Virus record (IMG/VR): IMGVR_UViG_3300046007_008872
Location: 1-44,991 of that record
Length of the DNA stretch: 44,991 nt
Source of the DNA: a virus
Direction: 5' to 3' (one strand)
Shown: piece by piece, positions 6,073 through 12,508 of the stretch
Position numbering within the stretch: position 1 is the stretch's first letter
Layout of the letters: each line of letters opens with the position of its first letter
Made by a program: the position numbers and the translations under genes
Notes under the pieces: model-generated
The model's input: the letters and a program-made list of their open reading frames with translations, nothing else
The model's database searches: none
Told to the model about the DNA's origin: nothing

Positions 6073-6626
6073 CTATTTAAATAATTATCTATAATTTCTT
6101 GAACTTTAGGATTATCTCCAGTATAAATTATATCAATAACATAATTGTGTAGTGGGTATATCTTATCGGTAAAAACTCTTTCTTCCATTTCAGGATTTTT
6201 CTTTCGTCTTGTCATCCATTTTGGTAATTCGATACCTTTGTTTCTATAATCTCTATCACCAATTATGTCATAACTAAAAGGTTCTAATTTGTATTTTGTT
6301 TTTAACTTGTCTCTGTCAACCACAAAAGTTATATTAGTATCTTCTATTTTACTTCCACTTCCCACACCAATTGATTGGTCAGGTTCCCAATTTTTATCTC
6401 TTGTAAATGAAATTGCACTTTGTTTTTCTGTGTTTCGTAGTTCATCATCTAATTTTAAATATTCATCAGATGGTCTTGACGTTATTAATGAATCCGAGTC
6501 CATAATCTTTAATCCCCTACTTGTTGATGTCTTATGATATAATGGTGTTCCTTTTATATCTTCTAACTTTTCAGATATAACCCCCATCATTGACTGGATT
6601 CTTGATATTTGTTCTTGTAGGTTCAT
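6069..6626 (-). CDS. Leader-bearing ADP-ribosyltransferase-like protein (185 aa)
   Basis: Start chosen at the leader MNLQEQISRIQSMMGVISE, 4 bases from an ATATTTAT element; a longer frame would overlap the upstream gene. The body has features of ART-fold enzymes: LYHKTS with H31, ISFTRDKNW (72-80), FVVDRDKL (101-108) and MEERVF with E148/E149 before IYPLHNYVIDI. These suggest an H-(S/Y)-E type active site. I infer a toxin-like transferase delivered with the DNA. It overlaps the next gene by 4 bases. The host target cannot be predicted. Confidence 0.65.
   Translation of the reverse strand: MNLQEQISRIQSMMGVISEKLEDIKGTPLYHKTSTSRGLKIMDSDSLITSRPSDEYLKLDDELRNTEKQSAISFTRDKNWEPDQSIGVGSGSKIEDTNITFVVDRDKLKTKYKLEPFSYDIIGDRDYRNKGIELPKWMTRRKKNPEMEERVFTDKIYPLHNYVIDIIYTGDNPKVQEIIDNYLNR
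6583..6626 (-). repeat. Leader cassette DNA repeat, copy 4
   Basis: Nearly identical to 2930-2973 and followed upstream by ATTAATAAATATT, as at 3840. The conserved block therefore includes the promoter-like element. Confidence 0.65.
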
Positions 6627-6627
6627 A

Positions 6628-6981
6628 TTAATAAATATTCCACTCTGCACAATATTTTTCATATTGATTGTAGTAGTCAACTATTCTATCTTTATAAAAT
6701 TCTAATAACCCATTAAAAAAAATTTCATAGAATCTTGCGTTCATACCATAACCACTAAGTGAAAAATTAACATTTAAATATGAACTGGATAATAAGTCAT
6801 TAATTACACTATTAGTAAATATTTCTAACCTATCTTTCTTATTATAATAAAGATAATTTGTAATTCTAACCTTACTTATGTAATTTATAAAAGAATTTTC
6901 TAATTCTTCCGGAGTATATCTTCTTTTTATTTCTATTGGTAAGTTCTTATATCGGTTTTTATTTTCCTCTTCCATCACCAT
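6628..6981 (-). CDS. KRR-motif family protein (117 aa)
   Basis: It has no packaging leader but shares the motif LPIEIKRRYTPEELE (residues 14-28) with LPPFIKRRFTEDELD in the gene at 7209-7568, and has the same helical length and a Tyr-rich end (EFYKDRIVDYYNQYEKY). Function unknown. The start may be the ATG at 6981 or 6975. It overlaps the upstream gene by 23 bases. It could be a paralogue kept in the cell, for instance as partner or immunity factor of the packaged form. Confidence 0.6.
   Translation of the reverse strand: MVMEEENKNRYKNLPIEIKRRYTPEELENSFINYISKVRITNYLYYNKKDRLEIFTNSVINDLLSSSYLNVNFSLSGYGMNARFYEIFFNGLLEFYKDRIVDYYNQYEKYCAEWNIY
6631..6639 (-). promoter_or_regulatory. ATATTTAT-type late promoter candidate
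   Basis: 4 bases before the ATG at 6626, inside the 3' end of the upstream gene. Confidence 0.4.
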
Positions 6982-7159
6982 CTATGTATAGTATTTTTTG
7001 TACCTCATCATTACCAATGATTGAAATGGTATCATACTCACCATTTTTATTTACTTTTTTGTGGTGTCCTTCCGGTGTTGGCCAGATTTCATAACCGTAC
7101 TCAAAACAAAGTTGATCCACCTTGTCCAGAAACTCATTCATTTTTTCACTCATTTCCAT
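6959..7159 (-). CDS. Small conserved protein, paralogue of 31298-31477 (66 aa)
   Basis: Start set at MEMSEKMNEFL because the frame upstream runs into a terminator hairpin. A TATCTTTC element lies 5 bases before it. The pattern NEFLDKVDQLCFEYGYEIWPT...SIIGNDEVQKILYIDGDG matches the 59-aa protein at 31298-31477 (KEFLDKVDKLCWEYRYEI...IIGDGEMVKLIYIDGEG). Small alpha/beta proteins of this sort recur in phages. Function unknown. Confidence 0.65.
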   Translation of the reverse strand: MEMSEKMNEFLDKVDQLCFEYGYEIWPTPEGHHKKVNKNGEYDTISIIGNDEVQKILYIDGDGRGK

Positions 7160-7164
7160 AAAAA

Positions 7165-7172
7165 GAAAGATA
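7165..7172 (-). promoter_or_regulatory. TATCTTTC host-type promoter element
   Basis: 5 bases before the ATG at 7159, downstream of the terminator of the preceding unit. Confidence 0.35.
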
Positions 7173-7205
7173 AAAAAAATCCTCAAGTTTTACAAGTTGA
7201 GGATT
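7172..7205 (-). terminator. Rho-independent terminator
   Basis: On the minus strand AATCCTCAA pairs with TTGAGGATT and is followed by a run of eight U. It ends the transcript of the gene at 7209-7568. Confidence 0.85.
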
Positions 7206-7208
7206 AAA

Positions 7209-7568
7209 CTATTTCATCATTGATTTATATTCTTTTGTGATTTCATCTCTGTAATAATCTTTTAACACGTTCTCAACCGTTTCATACCACTGAACATCTT
7301 GTGGTAGTCTATCTGTTAACATAGCATGAAGATTATCTATTAATACCCTTATTGTTAAACTAATATAATTTTCCAGTGTTCTTTCTTGTCGACTATAAAT
7401 ACGTTCAAATAAACCATTTGTATATTCTAAAGCATCGTAAAACTCAAAATCAAGTTCATCTTCTGTAAATCTTCTTTTAATAAAAGGTGGTAATTCTTTT
7501 TTTTCTTTTGACTCATTGATTGTACCCATCATTGATTTCATTCTTGATATTTCTTCTTGTAGGTTCAT
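7209..7568 (-). CDS. Leader-bearing KRR-motif protein (119 aa)
   Basis: Leader MNLQEEISRMKSMMGTINE (1-19), then LPPFIKRRFTEDELDFEF (about 26-43) and a helical body ending YYRDEITKEYKSMMK. It is the packaged version of the family also seen at 3860-4456, 6628-6981 and 9165-9455. No enzyme motif is visible. It is the last gene of its unit, with a strong terminator 4 bases downstream. Confidence 0.65.
   Translation of the reverse strand: MNLQEEISRMKSMMGTINESKEKKELPPFIKRRFTEDELDFEFYDALEYTNGLFERIYSRQERTLENYISLTIRVLIDNLHAMLTDRLPQDVQWYETVENVLKDYYRDEITKEYKSMMK
7525..7568 (-). repeat. Leader cassette DNA repeat, copy 5
   Basis: Nearly identical to 3436-3479, with one change giving QEEIS in place of QEQIS. 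Confidence 0.65.
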
Positions 7569-7573
7569 ATTAG

Positions 7574-7582
7574 ATAAATATA
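7574..7582 (-). promoter_or_regulatory. ATATTTAT-type late promoter candidate
   Basis: 5 bases before the ATG at 7568. Confidence 0.4.
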
Positions 7583-7583
7583 T

Positions 7584-7853
7584 CTAACAATGAATTAAAT
7601 ACAGTAAATAACCTTCTATATCTCTAATCATTTGTCCTACCACCGGATATGATTTGTTGTTTCTTACAACAGATTTTGATGTTAGGTATATCATTCCATT
7701 TGGTAATGTTTTTATTGTAACAGTTACACCGTTTGAAAAATGTATTCTTTTTTCGGTTCTTTTTGTAACCTCAATTTTATTTTCTCCGGAAAGATAGAAG
7801 TCACCGACTTTTGCGTCGTAAATAAATAAGTTTGCTTGTAAGTTTAAATCCAT
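7584..7853 (-). CDS. Hypothetical beta-rich protein (89 aa)
   Basis: Not recognised. MDLNLQANLFIYDAKVGDFYL leads into a chain of beta strands (KIEVTKRTEKRIHFSNGVTV). This resembles small proteins that form a compact barrel. Start at ATG 7853, two bases after the stop of the upstream gene. The opening NLQANLF loosely recalls the NLQE leader but has no protease-like site. Confidence 0.55.
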   Translation of the reverse strand: MDLNLQANLFIYDAKVGDFYLSGENKIEVTKRTEKRIHFSNGVTVTIKTLPNGMIYLTSKSVVRNNKSYPVVGQMIRDIEGYLLYLIHC

Positions 7854-7855
7854 TA

Positions 7856-8104
7856 TCAATATTTTTTAGTTAATTCGTATTCCCAGGAATTTAGATTTAA
7901 AACTGATTTTAATATTGTTCTAATTCTACCATTAATAGTAAGACTAGAATATATACCACATTTATTTGTTAATTTAAAAATAATAAGAATTGGTTGCTTA
8001 CCTCTTCTAGTTCTAAAAATCTTAACTATCTCAATTTTATTTTTAAAATGTAACTTAATTAATTTTTCTATAATAGGAACAAGTTTATCGTATTTATCTA
8101 ACAT
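7856..8104 (-). CDS. Hypothetical protein (82 aa)
   Basis: A basic protein with a helix (KLVPIIEKLIKLHF) followed by strands (ILIIFKLTNKCGIYSSLTINGRIR). Not recognised. The ATG lies 4 bases after TATCTTTG, so its mRNA is probably leaderless or nearly so and made by the host-type RNA polymerase. It is followed closely by the gene at 7584. Confidence 0.55.
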   Translation of the reverse strand: MLDKYDKLVPIIEKLIKLHFKNKIEIVKIFRTRRGKQPILIIFKLTNKCGIYSSLTINGRIRTILKSVLNLNSWEYELTKKY

Positions 8105-8108
8105 ACCA

Positions 8109-8116
8109 CAAAGATA
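8109..8116 (-). promoter_or_regulatory. TATCTTTG promoter (leaderless)
   Basis: Exact TATCTTTG followed by TGGT and the ATG; the same 15 bases occur before the UvrC-like gene at 34392. Confidence 0.55.
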
Positions 8117-8155
8117 TGAAAATATTACTAATAATAAAAATTAAGATTGATTGTT

Positions 8156-8803
8156 TTATTCTTTTTTCTTTATATCGTAAAAGAAATCATCACTATCACC
8201 GGTTGCCCATTTATTAGCGTCTTCACAATAAAACTCTTTTGTTGAAACTTTAAAATCTGGAGTTGTTATTCCCTTTGGTGTTAATGATTGGTCATAAAAT
8301 AAAACTCTATTATTTGGTTGTGCGGCAAACTGACCATTATCCATTTTAATTATGTTAAATGATTTGTGTTCATTTGGTGTTTCCGATAATGAGACATTTA
8401 GTTCGTTTGGATCGGAATGACAGGAATCAATTGTAAACATATAAATCCCATTATAGAATTTCTTATCTTTCATAAAAACTCTACAATTAAGTCCGGATAA
8501 TGTTGATTTTTTTATTACAGTTATGTTATATGAAAACGCATCCCAGATTTCAAGAAAATCAAGTGGATGTAACTCTTTCTCTTTAACATCTGTTTTCCAA
8601 ACATATGCCGAGATTGGTAACTTATCATATAGGGCACCATAATTTTGTAAATAAGACTCAATGTATAGTGCTTTACCTTTAATTGATTTTACTGACACCC
8701 AGTAACAAGGTTCAAACTCACCGTGTCCTTTTTGGAAATCATATAGATATTCTTTTCTTACAAAACATTGAACTGGTGGTAGGTTGGCAACTAAATAACT
8801 CAT
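8156..8803 (-). CDS. Conserved T4-like marine phage protein (215 aa)
   Basis: The opening LVANLPPVQCFVRKEYLY, then GHGEFEPCYWVSVKSI, NYGALYDKLPI and WDAFSYN, matches from memory a protein conserved in marine T4-like phages (cyanophages, pelagiphages) with no assigned role. It is soluble, with no signal or membrane segment. An ATATTTAT element lies 5 bases before the start, consistent with late expression. It is one of the better markers that this is a phage genome. Confidence 0.7.
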   Translation of the reverse strand: MSYLVANLPPVQCFVRKEYLYDFQKGHGEFEPCYWVSVKSIKGKALYIESYLQNYGALYDKLPISAYVWKTDVKEKELHPLDFLEIWDAFSYNITVIKKSTLSGLNCRVFMKDKKFYNGIYMFTIDSCHSDPNELNVSLSETPNEHKSFNIIKMDNGQFAAQPNNRVLFYDQSLTPKGITTPDFKVSTKEFYCEDANKWATGDSDDFFYDIKKKE

Positions 8804-8808
8804 ATAAA

Positions 8809-8816
8809 ATAAATAT
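8809..8816 (-). promoter_or_regulatory. ATATTTAT-type late promoter candidate
   Basis: 5 bases before the ATG at 8803. Confidence 0.4.
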
Positions 8817-8829
8817 GAGTTTAATTGTA

Positions 8830-9111
8830 TTATTTTTTTACGTATTGGTTAAATAATGACTTTAATTTATCATTATATAATTCTTTTACGTAAGAATCAA
8901 CTAAACCTTTAACTTTTTTATATTCATTCATATGAACAAATTTATCAATAAGACCGTCTGTCATTGTTGATACAAATTTTTTTGCAAAATCATCAAAGTT
9001 TTTTTCTTTATACCAAGAGTTTCTTTTTATCCAACGTGATTGGTCATTAAAATTTTGATCCAATACTTTTTCCGATATTTTTTTACTAACAAATAAACTC
9101 ACTACTTCCAT
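8830..9111 (-). CDS. Hypothetical helical protein (93 aa)
   Basis: Start set at MEVVSLFVSKKISEKVL because the upstream extension has only a TTG start and contains the promoter element TATCTTTA (9125-9132), 13 bases away. The rest is helical and basic, ending LVDSYVKELYNDKLKSLFNQY. This end recalls the KRR-motif family, but the RR motif itself is not obvious (WIKRNSWYKE). Function unknown. Confidence 0.5.
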   Translation of the reverse strand: MEVVSLFVSKKISEKVLDQNFNDQSRWIKRNSWYKEKNFDDFAKKFVSTMTDGLIDKFVHMNEYKKVKGLVDSYVKELYNDKLKSLFNQYVKK

Positions 9112-9124
9112 AATTAACTTTTTG

Positions 9125-9132
9125 TAAAGATA
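9125..9132 (-). promoter_or_regulatory. TATCTTTA promoter element
   Basis: One mismatch to TAnnTTTG, 13 bases before the ATG at 9111. Confidence 0.35.
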
Positions 9133-9164
9133 GTATTTTTTTTTTACTTTCAAAAAATAATTTA

Positions 9165-9455
9165 TTATAATTTACCGTTTTTTTTAAAGTTATTATAATA
9201 ATGTTTAGTTAACTCACCAAACTTGTCGTCTAAATATTGAATAAAACTATCAGTATCTTTGGTTGGTATTTCTTCTAAATTTATGTTGTAGCCATAAAAA
9301 AGATAATTTTCTAATGTTACGTGAAATAATTTATATTTGAAGGTTTTGGAATCTGGTGAATCATAATAGGTATATGGAATGCCTTTTCTCATCATTTTTT
9401 CAAACTTATGGAGATCAATTCTTCTTGTAAAAACTGGTGGTAAATTATTTTCCAT
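9165..9455 (-). CDS. TRR-motif family protein (96 aa)
   Basis: MENNLPPVFTRRIDLHKFEKMM places an RR motif at residues 11-12, as in the family at 7209-7568. The end (FGELTKHYYNNFKKNG) also resembles that family. There is no packaging leader. The first base of its start codon coincides with the last base of the DHH gene, so the two are translationally coupled. It may be a partner of the DHH protein. Function unknown. Confidence 0.55.
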   Translation of the reverse strand: MENNLPPVFTRRIDLHKFEKMMRKGIPYTYYDSPDSKTFKYKLFHVTLENYLFYGYNINLEEIPTKDTDSFIQYLDDKFGELTKHYYNNFKKNGKL

Positions 9456-11275
9456 TACTTTCTTGAGTATGGTCTAAACCTCATCGGACTTGATTTTAAA
9501 GCCGGTTCCGAAAATCTTGTACCAGATCCTTGTCTTCTTGCCATTTTTAATGTTCTAGCATATTCATCTAAATCTCTTTTTTTTCTACCTTGACAATGTG
9601 CTTTTTGTGAAAAACCTTTTGGGTTGTTACAATCAATACTTCTTTTATATTTTTCTGACCATTCTTCACCAAGTTCTTTTGTTTCACTTTCTTGATTTAT
9701 CTTTTCTTGTAGAACATCAACAAATAAATTTTGTATCTCTTTTACAAGATCAACATAAGTTTTATCTGTTTTTTCACTACTTTCAAATGTAGTTGATAAA
9801 CCTTCTTTTTCTATTTGTTTAATGGCCATTTCTTTTTGTTTATCGGATAATGTACCAAATCTTAATAGTTTTGATTTTATATCATTCACAAATCTATCAG
9901 ATCCTTCATAATTTGCAATTGGTTTTAATTCATCTGGTACATTTTGTTTTTCAGTATTGTTACCTTTTTTTCTGTAAAGAAAATTAATACCAGATATATT
10001 TGTTATACACTTATGACCACCAGAGTTTGCTTTAATTACATCAAGACCATTTACTGTTATCTTTTCAAATAATTCTTTTTGTTTTGGTGATAATGTTCTA
10101 TATAATTTTTTTGACATATCTTCCAATATTTCAAAAAGTCTCTCACCACCGTTTACTTTAAATGATGGTACTGAACCATATATTGCTACCATATCTCTTA
10201 ATGTAAAACCAACTGATGAATATTCAGCTTCAAATTCTGATACTTTTTTAATATCACCAAAACTAACTTTAAGACTTTTTAATTCTGAACTCATTTGTTC
10301 TAAAACCTCATCTTTAACTTCACCTAAATTAATACCTTTAAGTGCTCTTTCTTTTTTGAACGGATTACAAGAAGATTGGACCATACCCATTGGCATGCCG
10401 GTAACAATAAAATCAGCGTCCGGATTATTTCTAAATGGTGTATATCTATCATAAGCCCCAGGTTTTGATGTACCACCAAACCCATATTGAGTTATTATAT
10501 TACCAATTGTTTTTACAGCTTTAGGGTCCTTTCTACTTTCAAGATATTTTGCTTGATTTTGTATCATATCTTCAGGTTTTGCAAAACCTTTTTCAACTGC
10601 TTGTTTTCTAATGTTATTTAAAATACTAATTAAAGATGGTTGTGCATTTAAAACAACATCTTCCATAAAACCAGGTTTATTCTTATATGCTAATAATAAT
10701 TTATTAACAACAAGACCCATTAACATTTTGTTTCTTTCTAATGTTTTATCTTTATCGTATTTAAATAAATAATTCATAACCATTTCTGGTGTAATATCGT
10801 GTTCTATAAAGTTTGCAGAATCTACTGTTGAGATAAGTAATATGTCTTGCGATGGAAATATTTCTTTTGGTGACATTACTTGTGATATTGTTTCAACATT
10901 TGACCTTGATGGTCTAAAACTTGTTGACTTTGTATCTTCAGCTCCGGCTTGTGTGTCGTGGTGATCGGTGTGAATCTCAAACATTGGTTTTCCGTGTGCA
11001 AAATCAACTAAAACCGGCATAACCTCACCGGAAGCGTCAGGTTTTTTAATTGCAAATTCCTTTGCACCATATTGTATTTTTTCAGCATCAACAACTTTAA
11101 TTCCGTGTTGTTCCAAATAGTTTTTCATACCTAAAGCTGTTGTTACACCATCAAGATCTTGATGAAAATATATCTTTGCTTTTGGGTATCTTTTTGCAAG
11201 TTCTTTTATCCCTTTAATACCAGACTCTAATAATAGAGTATGTTCTCTTAAAATTTTCTTAATTAAATCTTTCAT
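9455..11275 (-). CDS. Leader-bearing DHH-family phosphoesterase (606 aa)
   Basis: Leader MKDLIKKILREHTLLLE (1-17), with LLE as a possible cut site. DHH motifs follow in order: FHQDLDG (37-43), D91 in VLVDFAHG, HTDHHD (102-107) and D152 in STVDSANF. These are the metal ligands of RecJ/NrnA-like exonucleases and phosphodiesterases. The C-terminus carries RSIDCNNPKGFSQKAHCQGRKK-type sequence (C549, H560, C561), a short basic Cys motif I recall at the ends of other phage proteins. I infer a packaged nuclease or phosphodiesterase, perhaps degrading host DNA or cyclic-nucleotide alarm signals. Long for the family. Confidence 0.75.
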   Translation of the reverse strand: MKDLIKKILREHTLLLESGIKGIKELAKRYPKAKIYFHQDLDGVTTALGMKNYLEQHGIKVVDAEKIQYGAKEFAIKKPDASGEVMPVLVDFAHGKPMFEIHTDHHDTQAGAEDTKSTSFRPSRSNVETISQVMSPKEIFPSQDILLISTVDSANFIEHDITPEMVMNYLFKYDKDKTLERNKMLMGLVVNKLLLAYKNKPGFMEDVVLNAQPSLISILNNIRKQAVEKGFAKPEDMIQNQAKYLESRKDPKAVKTIGNIITQYGFGGTSKPGAYDRYTPFRNNPDADFIVTGMPMGMVQSSCNPFKKERALKGINLGEVKDEVLEQMSSELKSLKVSFGDIKKVSEFEAEYSSVGFTLRDMVAIYGSVPSFKVNGGERLFEILEDMSKKLYRTLSPKQKELFEKITVNGLDVIKANSGGHKCITNISGINFLYRKKGNNTEKQNVPDELKPIANYEGSDRFVNDIKSKLLRFGTLSDKQKEMAIKQIEKEGLSTTFESSEKTDKTYVDLVKEIQNLFVDVLQEKINQESETKELGEEWSEKYKRSIDCNNPKGFSQKAHCQGRKKRDLDEYARTLKMARRQGSGTRFSEPALKSSPMRFRPYSRK

Positions 11276-11280
11276 ACTCT

Positions 11281-11287
11281 ATAAATA
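11281..11287 (-). promoter_or_regulatory. TATTTAT late promoter candidate
   Basis: 5 bases before the ATG at 11275 (AGTATTTAT on the gene strand). Confidence 0.4.
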
Positions 11288-11310
11288 CTATTAAATTCAA
11301 ATAAAATTTG

Positions 11311-11318
11311 TATCTTTG
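11311..11318 (+). promoter_or_regulatory. TATCTTTG promoter (leaderless)
   Basis: Exact TATCTTTG, then TCAT and the ATG at 11323. Confidence 0.55.
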
Positions 11319-11322
11319 TCAT

Positions 11323-11673
11323 ATGAGAAAATTACTTTTTGAATTATTAATTAAGATAATAACTGGTTCAGTAGCTAAAACTGAAAGAGTTATGGAAATT
11401 GTTTATGGTGAACCAATTGTTGGTATAAACGATGCTGGATATGCTCTTTGTAGTGATGGTCATTATTTTAAAAAAGAAAAGGGTATTTGTAATTTTTGTA
11501 AAAAAAATAAAATTGAGAATATTGGTTCAGTTGAAAACAAAAAATCTAAACCAAACTCAAAAAAACAAGAAATATTAGATTCGTTATCTTATTTGAAGAA
11601 TAAAAAAGTAAAAACTGTAAAGGATAAGGATTCTATCTATACTCTTGAGATGGTTTTAAAAAATATGAAATAG
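11323..11673 (+). CDS. Hypothetical Cys/His protein (116 aa)
   Basis: Start at ATG 11323 (MRKLLFELLIKIITG), 4 bases after a TATCTTTG element. A longer frame would have to start at a TTG upstream of that element. The middle has ALCSDGHYFKKEKGICNFCKK, a possible zinc site (C, H, C, C). The C-terminal half is Lys-rich. Not recognised. It is a rare plus-strand gene in this region and converges on the next gene with no gap. Confidence 0.6.
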   Translation: MRKLLFELLIKIITGSVAKTERVMEIVYGEPIVGINDAGYALCSDGHYFKKEKGICNFCKKNKIENIGSVENKKSKPNSKKQEILDSLSYLKNKKVKTVKDKDSIYTLEMVLKNMK

Positions 11674-12069
11674 CTACCACTGTCTATTTGTATTGGTATT
11701 AATTAATTCGTTTTCATTAAAATTTAACTGGACTTTATATTTTTGTTTTATCCTATAGGCTAATGCAATAAGAAAGTCACTAAAGTCTTGGCTTGCAAAT
11801 AAAGATGAAAAATATATGTCTACATCAACCTTAATTATTGGGTATTTACTTGTTATTTTTATTAGTCCTGGAACTGATTTTACTTGTTCACTATTGACCG
11901 CTTGAATTTTTTCAATTGATTCTAGAGTTTCACAATCATCAAAATTTAACCAGCCTGGCCAAGTATCAGCATCTGGAACTTCACAAACATTTCTAAACTC
12001 ATTTAAGGTATCATTTATTAATTTTTGTGTAACAGAATCAAATTGTCCTTCAGTTATTAGATATTTCAT
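11674..12069 (-). CDS. Leader-bearing hypothetical protein (131 aa)
   Basis: The opening MKYLITEGQFDSVTQKLIND fits the MKIxITExQ leader type. The body is alpha/beta with no recognised motif (NVCEVPDADTWPGWLNFDD, then KYPIIKVDVDIYFSSLF). An ATAAATA element lies 5 bases upstream. I infer packaging in the virion from the leader only. Confidence 0.6.
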   Translation of the reverse strand: MKYLITEGQFDSVTQKLINDTLNEFRNVCEVPDADTWPGWLNFDDCETLESIEKIQAVNSEQVKSVPGLIKITSKYPIIKVDVDIYFSSLFASQDFSDFLIALAYRIKQKYKVQLNFNENELINTNTNRQW

Positions 12070-12074
12070 ATTAA

Positions 12075-12081
12075 ATAAATA
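12075..12081 (-). promoter_or_regulatory. TATTTAT late promoter candidate
   Basis: 5 bases before the ATG at 12069. Confidence 0.4.
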
Positions 12082-12116
12082 GTTGTTTTATTCAAAAATA
12101 AAGATTACATTTATTT

Positions 12117-12419
12117 ATGTTTGATTCAAAATTACATTCCGCATTTCAAAAGTTTTTAATTAAACAAAGTGGTGGTAATATAATAAACATTAAATCATTT
12201 AGTGTTCAAGCCGATACTGGACATTATGGTACCGGTTTTAATACTATTGTTACATTTGAACGTAAATTACTAATTGAATGTACTTGTGTAAATAGTAATT
12301 ATTTTCCTGGTATTGAAAATTTAAATGAAAGGTTTTTTACTTTTTTTAAAAATTACCTTAATGGGATTTCAGATGTTCAGATACATTATCACTACTCAAT
12401 GTATTATTGTCGTGATTAA
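12117..12419 (+). CDS. Hypothetical protein (100 aa)
   Basis: MFDSKLHSAFQKFLIKQSGGN... has a helical start and then beta strands (NTIVTFERKLLIECTCV). Not recognised. CATTTAT sits just before the ATG. The last 62 bases overlap a minus-strand lipoprotein gene, an unusual antisense arrangement. It could be a remnant, but the frame is intact. Confidence 0.5.
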   Translation: MFDSKLHSAFQKFLIKQSGGNIINIKSFSVQADTGHYGTGFNTIVTFERKLLIECTCVNSNYFPGIENLNERFFTFFKNYLNGISDVQIHYHYSMYYCRD

Positions 12420-12507
12420 TTTTACCATAAGCATCACAACTAGCTTTACTTGTTTTACAAGAATTTAAAAGAATTACAGAAATTAGTATTAGTATTAATT
12501 TTTTCAT
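12358..12507 (-). CDS. Small lipoprotein (49 aa)
   Basis: MKKLILILISVILLNSC has a basic N-terminus, a hydrophobic core and a lipobox LLNSC with Cys17 as lipidation site. The mature peptide is about 33 residues. It lies one base after the end of the alpha/beta hydrolase gene on the same strand, so it belongs to the peptidoglycan-enzyme unit. Its small size suggests a spanin-like or envelope-modifying lipoprotein, but no partner was identified. Confidence 0.6.
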   Translation of the reverse strand: MKKLILILISVILLNSCKTSKASCDAYGKINHDNNTLSSDNVSEHLKSH

Positions 12508-12508
12508 A

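Noticed and set aside
6069-6680. Longer N-terminus for the ART-like gene
   Set aside because: The extension overlaps the upstream gene; the leader ATG at 6626 abuts it exactly.
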